Source: Brachionus koreanus (Eukaryota > Rotifera > Eurotatoria > Ploima > Brachionidae). Taken from it: a stretch of DNA of 25,095 bases. Where the stretch lies: assembly GCA_016987375.1 (NCBI GenBank), contig PJRA01000244.1:250720-275814 (forward strand), written 5' to 3'. The translations under genes and the position numbers were made by a program. The notes beneath the pieces were generated by a model. That model was not told the DNA's origin and made no database searches. It saw nothing but the letters and a program-made list of their open reading frames with translations. This document shows positions 1 through 9,800 of the stretch, one piece after another (the first letter of the stretch is position 1; each line of letters opens with the position of its first letter).

Positions 1-41
1 CAAGTCAACCGCTAATTTTAAAATAGCTTTAGATAAGTTCA

Positions 42-146
42 ATGGAATCGGCTGCTACAGCTCTAAACGGCCAATTGGCGGTGGTGGGCTTAGACAATCT
101 ACATGTTAGGTTTCGCAGCAAGAACTACTACTACTACTACTACTAA
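42..146 (+). other. short kelch-like open frame, possible gene fragment
   Basis: ATG at 42 opens MESAATALNGQLAVVGLDN, ending in a Tyr run and TAA at 144-146. The ALNGxLxVVG pattern resembles the strand core of a kelch repeat, and the stretch is clearly less AT-rich than its surroundings. It may be an exon or remnant of a neighbouring gene. With only 34 codons visible this is weak. Confidence 0.25.
124..145. repeat. (ACT)7 microsatellite
   Basis: Seven uninterrupted ACT units lie in the 3' flank of the repeat gene. On the plus strand they encode a Tyr run at the end of a short open frame. Confidence 0.85.
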
Positions 147-313
147 TCATAATTCTTTGCACAAAATTTACATTGAAAAAATCTTTGTGAGAAATTCGGG
201 TTCTGCAAACAAAATTTTTTTATCAAAAGATTTACTTACACATAACTTCGCTTATTTTATTGAAATATTCAAAACTGTGATAACTTGAACTGCCTTTAAA
301 AAATAAAATAAAA

Positions 314-333
314 TTTATTTTCTTAAATTTATT
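314..333 (-). terminator. polyadenylation signals
   Basis: AATAAA occurs on the minus strand at 328-333, overlapping the stop codon, and again at 314-319. Either could direct cleavage just downstream. AATAAA is common in AT-rich DNA, so support is moderate. Confidence 0.45.
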
Positions 334-800
334 CAAATTAATAATTCACCATTTATTACATCTAGCCGAGCCTTTATATTAATGGATGAATTTGACAATT
401 TAATTTTGGTGAAATAGGTAAAGTATAAAGGATATGACTTAATAACCGGAATTATGTCCAAGTAGTGACCATGCTCAATAATTGAATTTAGCAGAAATAT
501 TTTTTTACTATTTTCATTTTCTAGTTTGGCGACTGATTTTTCTTTGGAGTTGAAAATATAGTCTGGATGCGAATAAGCTGATTTATCAACAATGATAGTT
601 GCAACTGCACCATATTCAATTAATTCAACAATTACGATTGTTCCTTTTGGTACACTGAATGCTTCAATCATATATTTGTCTTTCTCATTGCCAATTTCAA
701 TAGTTTTTTCTAGTAAATAATTAACTGATGTAAATTTTGAATTTTTGTCAAAATAAGCTGAGCATGGAACCAAATCGCCACAATCATAAAAATTGGCCAA
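333..800 (-). CDS. exon 31: module C15 and C-terminus
   Basis: Starts in phase 0 with LANFYDCGDLVPCSAYF, then FSVPKGTIVIVEL and an EHGHYLDIIPVI tail ending DVING. It reads past the usual C|A splice position (an intact phase-1 GTGAAT) for ELLI and a TGA at 333-335. The protein therefore ends with its last repeat, without a membrane anchor. Splicing at that donor instead would change the last residues. Confidence 0.78.
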   Translation of the reverse strand: MANFYDCGDLVPCSAYFDKNSKFTSVNYLLEKTIEIGNEKDKYMIEAFSVPKGTIVIVELIEYGAVATIIVDKSAYSHPDYIFNSKEKSVAKLENENSKKIFLLNSIIEHGHYLDIIPVIKSYPLYFTYFTKIKLSNSSINIKARLDVINGELLI

Positions 801-3800
801 CTAAAAAAAAAATTGATTTTTTTGAAAAAAAAAAAATTTTTTTTAATCACTTTTATTTTAATTTTTCCTTTTGTAGATGCAAATATTTCAAAGCCAATTA
901 ATTTTGTGTCATATTTAAATTCATTATTAATTAGTAAAAATGTTTTATCATTCAATTCTTGTTCAAATTTGTCTACTGAATTTGGAATAGAAGGTCCAAA
1001 ATGATTGTAAAAAGTATTACTTTTTGAATTTAATATTGTATGCTCACAATTTCCAAAATCAATCAATACCGAGTTTTCACTTGTTTGTGAAAACACAATC
1101 AAATAGCAATCAAGGTCTAAATCGTTTATAGATCGGCACATAAAGTCCATGCTCTTTTGATTAGTTACTGTGTAGCTTTTTTGTATGCTGCCCATTGATA
1201 CAAAATAATTTCCAACAAAGTCATATTGAATTTTAAAATTTGTTGTTCCATAAAAATAACCAGGTGATACTTTAACTTTAAACACAAACTTTCTGTTCTC
1301 CGAAAGAGGTTCTAGCATGTTATTTTTGATTTTTAGATCAGCCAAAAGTGATTTTGTATTTTGTACCAAAGCAATTGAGTCTTTAGAAGTGACTTCAATT
1401 GAGAAAATATAATTTTTGTAAAGTCTAAATGCTTTATATAATGAGATTTTGTTCATTCCTTCTTTGCATTTATAGTTCCATGATTTTATTAGATTATTTG
1501 TAAAGATTATATTTTGAGAATAGGCTAAATTACATTTATCCAAACATTCATCAAACTGCCATAAATGTATTTTTATAGTTTGATTTACAAATGAATTAAA
1601 CTCAAAGCCGATTAGTTCTGTTTGGATTTTTATGAGTGTGTCTATTAGTAGAAAATGCAGTCCATCATTTTCGGATAGCTTAAGATATTTTGGATTTTGG
1701 TCCAAATTGTTCCAGCCAAATGAATCAAAAAATTTTCCTAAATAAAAAAAAAATTTATTTTATCTCAAACTTAATTCAAAAAATCATAAAAATTTTCAAT
1801 AAATATTTTTTGGTTCTAGTTTAGATTTTTACCTGAAGAACTGATATACTGGTTTTGACAGTCACCTTTTTCCAATTCAAAATTATCATTGGCTTTGTGC
1901 GAAATGAAAAAGCCGGTGCATTCAAGTGAATTGTTTACTGTCCATTGTGAATTGTAGCACTCAAAATTTCCGAACTTATCTAAAATTGTCTAAACTAGTT
2001 TAAAAAATAAAAATTTATATCCTAAATAATTACGTTGTGTAATGTTAAACTTTCTCTCAATATTCAAAGTAGAGTCATTAAATTTTGCAATTAGACTATA
2101 TTCTTTTAAATTTAGACCAGAATCAATTGAATAAATTTGAGAAAAATCAATAAAATTAAAATAGAATTGTTGATCTATTTCACAACTAAAGTAAAATCTC
2201 CAATTTTGCTTCACATTTAAACGAATTAATTCACTTTCATTCACAAAATAATCTGAATATAATAAATTATTTGATGTATCAATAGCTAATAGATTTTCTT
2301 CTATTGTTTCTATTAAAATCAAACTTCCTCTTTTCATTTGAATTGAATGCTCTAATACAAATGTATTTAATCCAGTTTGTAAATTGTAGCTAAATGTGTA
2401 AAGCTGTTTGTATGCTGGTAAAGTATTGGAATTCAATACTAAATTTGATGATGTATCATGTGACTTTTCAGTAAATTCGACTAGTGAAATTTTAATAAAT
2501 CCTGTTTTGATAGCCAAAATCTCAAAACCGACCAAATCTGAATCAAACATGAATTCAGTATTTGGAAGAATAAATTTTCCCTTAAGAAATGTGCTAGTTG
2601 ATTTCATCTCTGATTCATTTTCTAGTTTAGTTCCGTAGAACGATCTTGGTTGATCTTATGAAAAAAAAAATATTTGAGTTTTTAATAAAAAAATTTTTTC
2701 AAAATTTTTACTAGAAAATATTTTTTTATGATATTTATTTTCAAGCAATAAAACATCGTTAAAGTTAATCGTTGCAGCAAAAATGGTGCAATTAATGCGA
2801 TCATTTAGTGTTTGATTACTGTTTCGGCAATATATATCCAAATATTGCTCTAAATAAAATTAAAAAATAAATTTTTTTTCCAATTTAATTTAAAAATTAC
2901 TTTTAGAAATATCGAATTTTTTATTCACTTGATGCTCATCAATTTTGGCCGTAATAGCATACTTTAACTTTCCATTATATGGAATATCAAAATTTTCTGA
3001 CAACAAGTAATAAGGAGAGTCAATTAATACATTTACATAGAAATCGAAATTAATTCGTGAAATTTTAGACTTAGTTAAAAAATAGTATGATGGTTTTTGA
3101 TCTGGAGATTTGTTTATGGCAATTTGATTTAATTTGGTTGTGTTCATAAAAATCATTTGTCCTTTTTTAACAGGATAGTAGTCGTCTGAATTAAGAACAA
3201 TTTTGTTATATCCTAGACTAGTATCAAAACTAAAAGTTTTTTCTATTTTATAATTTGGAATGGACTCTGATTGTTTGAATAAAATACTAGAGCATAAATC
3301 AATTGTTCCACATGAATCGAAATTAATAACCTTTTAGAGAAAAAATTATTTTTTTTTTAAATTAATTTAGCGCTTTACATGAAAAAGAACTATGCCTGCT
3401 TGTAGAGCAAAAAACTCAAATCCAGATATTTTTGTGTCAATCATGAACTCAGTATTGGCAGGAATAAACATTCCAATTAGATTTGTTGATATTTTCTGGC
3501 TATTGTTGTCAAATTTATCAAAATTTCCATAATATGATTTGAGCTCGGCTATTTTTTTTCAAATTTTAACTAAAATTTTTATAAAAAAATATTTAATTTG
3601 TACTTTTCTCAAAACTTAATTGCTCTGTTATGCCAAAAATTTCAAATTTATCAGTTTTACTTTGGCTGTACGCATCTGCTGTACACTCAATATGATAATC
3701 AAGAGGAAATATTTCGTTTTTACAAAATATATAAACAGTTTGATCTAGTTGATGGAGAAATTTAGATATTTTTTAAAAATAAAAATGAAAAATTGTTTTA

Positions 3801-6800
3801 ATTTTTATTTTTTTAAGAATATTAAGATATAAAATTAATTAGACTTGTTTTTATAAAGACTTGTATTTTTTAATAGGATCGGATTTAAAATAGGATCAAT
3901 TTTCTTTGCTCAGATTTAAACTTTTGATAAAGGATTCTTATTTAAAAGGATGCTTTGAAATTTATTTGCGCATTTAGAAACATTTTGATCAAATTTAAAA
4001 GTTGAAATTTTATCAAAAATTTTTAATTGCCAAAAAAATTTGATTTCTGAACCAAATGGTTTAAATAAAGAGGGTTAATTTTATTGAATGTTAGCATTTA
4101 GATTAAAAAAATGCACAAAAATTTAGACAAATGAAACGTTTTTTACAACTCAAAATAATAGAAAAGTTTTTAATGGATCATATGATTACATCTAGTTATA
4201 TTAGTGTAGAAAATGACACTTTTCTTGCATGCAAACTAGGTTTATTACATTAAATTGAGTTCGAAGGTTCACGTCATTTAAAATCATGTATAACATTAGG
4301 ACCCATAATACAGACTTGTATAAAATCAAATAAAAAATTTATAATACTTAAAAACTTGTTGAAAAAAGTCATTACAAGTCATTTTCAAGTTGTGACTTGC
4401 GCTTTTTAAATTTTTTCAAAAAAGTCAAACTCATGACTTTTAGAAATAAAAATTTGAGGTTCATATCTCGATTTAAACTTTTTAATAACATGCTAAGACT
4501 TTTTTTGCTTACTTTTATACAAGTCTGTAATGATTCTTACTTCTTTTAGTTCTGATTAATAAAATAAAATTATACAAAAATATTTAAAAAAATAAAAGAA
4601 TTTGATCAAATTTTTTATATGTTATCTGAAAATTGTAAAACATGAACTTTTGCGAAAATTTGTAAAAAATGAATAAAAAAATCTCAATTTATGACTATTC
4701 TTGTAATTTTACTAGAATTTTTCCAGTACGAGAATAAAGTAAAGATGCGAGCATCGATTAGATCAGCAAAATGAAAATAATTTTACATTTTTATATTTTC
4801 ATATTTTTAGATTTTTTGTGCAATATTTAAGAAATTATTTTATTTTATTTTTGTTTACCAAATAATTAGAAAGAGTTTTTTTAATTTCTGAAAAATTGCA
4901 CAAAAAATCTAAAAATATGAAAATGTAAAAATGTAAAATTATTTTCATTTTGCCATTAGCTCAACACTGAGATGCCCAAATAACTATTGCTTGCCCTTCT
5001 CCAATTGAGATCTCATTTATTTAGGATAATATAGTGACCAAAATACTTTTTAGTTTTTTCTAATTTATTTTCATTTTTAAGCTAAATTTAATCAAAATTG
5101 GGATTGTGAATTTTGGAACAAGAAACAAAAACAAAACTTTTAAATTAAAACGACTTTTTTTCAAAGTATTCAAAAATTGTTTTGCAAAATGTATTAACTG
5201 ATATGAGCTTTGTATCACCCAAATTTAGTCTGCGCAAAACTCTGCAATTCTGCAAAACAGTATATGCATTAGAAAATTATTAAAATTTAAATTGCAGATG
5301 TATCAGCTGATGCATTTTGCAAAACAATTTTTGGACTGTTTGGAAAAAAGTTTTTTTAATTAAAAATTTTTGTATTTTGTTCCAAAGTTCACAATGCCTC
5401 AAAATTTTTCTAAAATTCAAAATTATGTTAGAAAAAAGATTGACTTACACTTTGAAATATAAAGAGTTCCGGTAATGTACTCTGATTTGTCCATGTTAAA
5501 TACCCGCACCATTTGGCTGTACTTTCCCCAATAGGCAAATTTTAATTCCCTATTTACCTCAAATGTATAAAAATATCTATCAATGAGACAGTTGAATTGA
5601 AATTTATAGTTTTTGTTAGGATGATGTCTGACCAATTTTTTATTGTCATCAATCAAATCCGAATAAAAATACTCTTTTTTAGAGTCTAGGAAAATTTGAT
5701 TTTCAAATTCGGTATGTATGATAACCATTGATTGCTTTGAAACCCTGATAGAGTATGGCATTGTTAACATATTGTATCCGAGAGTTACTGTGAAATTCAT
5801 TTTAAAAAGAATCTTTTTGTTTACATAAGAAGGATAAAGCCTAAAGTATTTAGCACATGTGCTAAAATCAGTGCAAAGATTTTCAAAATTTACAACTTCT
5901 ATGGCAATTTGTCCATCTAAAGCTGCTTTAAGCTCAAATGCATATAAATTTGTATCAAACGCAAATTCGGTGTTTATTAAAAGGAAAGACTTGGCTGTTG
6001 ATTTTATTTCAGTATCTGTTGAATTTATTGAACTGATCATTCCATAACCAAAATATGATTGCATTGAAGCTTTAAATTCGAATAATTGAAATGGATTTTT
6101 TTATTAATTTAAGAGAAAAAAATACTCGACACAGCAAATGCTTGAGTGAAATTTTGATCTGAAAATTGAACATGAGTGTAATTGTTAAAAACAAATCCGA
6201 CAAATTTGCAGCTAGCTTCGTAATTTATCATTTTTTTTAGGTTCCAGCACATTATTTGCACACTTTCATCTTTATAAATGTCATTTAAAATAAAACCTAA
6301 ATTTTAAGGTTTTTTTTTTACACAAAAATTCTTAAAACAAAATTAAATTATTTTTTTTTATTTCATTAAACAAAATTGTCAAAGTCAGAAGTCAATATTT
6401 TTCGAAAAATCATGAAAAGATTTGAATGGAGGAAGTAATTTGTTTAAACAAAATTTTTTATTAATATTTAATAAAATAACTGTTTTGTTATTCTACAATT
6501 TTATAGCTAAAAAATATTAAAATACCTCCAAATTTTTCAGAATTATCTCAGTCCTCAAGATCATAGAGTTTTTTTCAAATATTTTCGATTAGAAAATGAA
6601 GATGGGAGAGAAAAAAAACAAGAAATACAGCAGATAATAAGCCATAGCAAGGCGATAAGTAGTGGCTGTCTGGTTTTAACATAAACCTTTATAATGATAA
6701 AATTATGTTAATAGAAAAAATAAATTATTTTAGTTTGAAATTTTTATCCAGTTTGTTTTTATATTCATTTTTGGATTTTATTTTTTTAGAAAATTTAAAT

Positions 6801-9800
6801 TATTTTAGAAAAATGAATTTGAACTTAGAAATAAGTCTGGTTTACAGTATCAACCGGCTGATTAACTGATATTGTAATACAAAAATCAGAAAAAGAATCA
6901 AATGATAAAGAGTTACAAATCTCTTCAAAAAAAAACAAATTCTCTGAAAATACTTAAACAGTTATTAAATTATATGTAAAATGCTACGGTCTATTTCTTT
7001 CTGCTAGTAAATTTATTTTCTAACTACTAGTAAAAAAAATTAATTGATGATTGCTAAATTTTTACACTTGATAGCTAAATTTTTTTACATGCTTCCTAAA
7101 TAATTAATAGAATAACTTAATTGATGTTAGGGATGAGATACTTAGAATTTACGAAGGTGAAACGAAGCCAACTGCTCTTACTCTAGATAAACTAGAAGAT
7201 AAGGGTATGGTCGCTTCTGTCCACCAAAAATACAATTAGATTCGTCGTTAAAATGACGTTGAATGAACTTAAACTATGGTGTTTGCAAAATCAAAATATA
7301 CCCGAAAGTTTAGACAAAGTTTTTGTTGAAAATACATATTTGGAAGCTGGTTTAGACGAAGTAAAAGCAATGCGTATATACTTAATTGAAGTGAACGATT
7401 TTGACAAATAGTATAATTTGACAACATCTATTTGGACAATATAAATATCATCAGATTGAAGATAAAGTACGTGTTCATGTCCGTTTTATAGGAAAAATTA
7501 TGTTTGTAAGCATATATTAGCTTTATCTTGCAAAGAAAAAAACTCGAATGACATCCAAATGCACATGATGTTCCATTAGATCAAAATAGAAAAAAGGGTA
7601 ATCCTGGAAAAACAAAAAAAGCATTATAAATTCAACCATCTGAATCTCGACAGCCACAACAACAAGCAACTTCTTTGGAAAATACGTTTCAAGAGTATTA
7701 CATTTTATCCAATGTAATAAATAGTGAAAACTTATCGAATCCTTTACAATTAAATGAACCGAATGATTTAAATATTGATCAAATTTATCAAGCTGATGCA
7801 CAAAAATCTTCAAATGGTCCAAAACGTCGTGGCAGACTTCGATGTTCTACAACTAAAAAAGAAATACAGAAAATAGTTCTGTCAGAAAATCAAAGACAGC
7901 GAAAAAACTAAAATTAATATTTCCATATGAAATTTTTACCTTTTTTGTAGGTACTTAGCTTAATTTCTTTATTATTCTTTTCTAATTTAATATGAATAAA
8001 AATATTTTTGGTTATTTTATTAAACTTTTATTTTTTCTATTAAAAGAAAAAATATTGCTACCATACACATAATTTTACAAGCAGGTGAGAAAAATTGCTA
8101 GCAGAAGAAATTAATGTCAACGTCCTTTAATGAAAAAGAAAAAAAGGTTATTAGTGCCCAAAAAGTTTCACAAAATATATTTTACGTTTTTTAAAAAATT
8201 ACACTTTGCACAAGACACATTCTTATGATGATAAGATCAGATCAAGTGATCATATTCAATTGTTTAAATTTAAAAACAGTAAAGATTATGTCCGCTGTCA
8301 ATGACTGACATTCATTGACAAATTAAAAGTGACTCTACTTTTAAATAAGAGAGATTCTTAATCTAAAAAAAACAATTACAGCCTTCTAGCTTTTAATAAA
8401 ATATATATTTAAACACATTAAAACTAATAACACTTTTCTCTAAATTTATTGTAAAATCAATTTTAAAAATTTAATCTTATTATTATTTCAATGAACGCCT
8501 TTATGCCGATGTTAAAAAAAGTAATATAAAATATGAGCAAAAAGAGACAATTTATCTTTCTTAAGATTGATTAATTGAAAGATAGAATTTTTGAATAATT
8601 TTTTCTTCGCCTTTTTAGACAATATTCTGTGTAAAAAAAAAATAAACAATTTCTAAATTTCAATCGATACTTACCATTTAAAATTGAATACTGCTTTGCG
8701 TAAAAAACAGTTGAATCCAAAAAACTAGTGGAGATATTGAACATTTTTTCTTTTTTCAAAGATTGATTGAAATAAAGAGTTTTTTGGTAAAACTTTCGAT
8801 CAACAATCGCATTTAAATAAAATCTATGATTCAAAAATCTGTGCAGTTTAATGGCCGCTTTAACAGTTTTGTTTATTTTCAAGTCTGATACTAAAGAATA
8901 GTTATTTTTGTCAACGGCTAGTAATCCTGGTTCTGTAATATTTACTGTCACCATTTGTCCTTTTTTCACTCTGCATTCTTCTGCATACAAAACTTTATTG
9001 TAACCTTTGACCGCATTCACACTAATTTTGCAATAGTCCTTATAGTAATCAAAAAATGGATAAGACTTTTCAATCCATTCTGAGCAGAAATTTCTAGCGC
9101 CACATATTTTAAGATCAATAATCTTTAAAAAAAATTGATTATTTCATTAATTTTATTTAAGACTAATTATTTGGCACGTGGATTTTACACTATTTTACGT
9201 AAAAATCACGTGTCACGGGCTTTTAGTAAAAGCAAAAAAAGTCAAACGTACACCAAAGTCAATTTTTCCGGGTTTAGCTGCTATAAACTCAAAGCCCAAG
9301 CAATATGCATTGAAATAAAATTCAGTATTTGTTAAAATAAATTGTCCTGACATTGATGTACTATCTTCTGTCTTTATATGTTCAAGATTTGCTTGATTGC
9401 CAAAAAAATTTAAATGTTCACCTTTTAAATAAACTTGTTAGAAACAAAAAAAATAGAAAATTTATTTCTACTTTCAAATGAAATATGGCTATTTTGAAAC
9501 AAAAACTTGTCTGTCTTTTCCATTGTAAAAGCATTTAAGATACAAGGAATAAATTTGTCTAATATTCTCTCTGAATTTTTGCATCTTATTTCAACAATCT
9601 GATCTAGGAAAAAAATTTAAAAAAAATTTTTTTTTCCAAATTCTCATACTTTTTTTTAGTTCAATGGAGACATTTTTTTTAAAAGTTCCAAAATTATTTA
9701 TAAAAACAAAATTTAATTCAAAAGTGCTGTAAGCTGGATACAAATAATCTAAATTAGCTGAATATTCATGATAATCTTGTTCGGCAAATATAACATTAAA

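Larger units (their letters stand above)
3745..5448 (-). other. long intron 23 (1704 nt, phase 1), a cluster of inverted-repeat elements
   Basis: Separates repeat 11 from repeat 12. It contains four distinguishable non-coding elements: a partial family B copy (3905-4031), a TA-flanked element (4311-4527), family A copy 1 (4766-4954) and family C copy 1 (5100-5398). These make up roughly half of the intron. The remainder shows no coding signal. Confidence 0.78.
6297..8674 (-). other. long intron 21 (2378 nt, phase 1)
   Basis: Separates repeat 10 from repeat 11 in the full-length model. It holds a decayed plus-strand Mutator-like transposase (7123-7911), a 57-codon open stretch at 6511-6681 on the plus strand with no recognised identity, a small hairpin (TGTCAATG 8297-8304, CATTGACA 8313-8320) and the alternative exon at 8571-8626. 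Confidence 0.72.

Noticed and set aside
710..850. Minus-strand ORF continuing through 801-850 into another frame of the last exon
   Set aside because: The stretch 801-850 is a GT-AG intron of usual size; splicing restores the CGxxxxC module frame, whereas read-through gives low-complexity Lys/Phe sequence.
7523..7822. Minus-strand 99-codon ORF
   Set aside because: It is antisense to the MULE relic, whose plus-strand frames carry the SWIM finger and the conserved tail.
8297..8320. Short hairpin TGTCAATG/CATTGACA as a regulatory element
   Set aside because: It is only 8 bp per arm in AT-rich intron DNA; chance is likely and no context supports a role.
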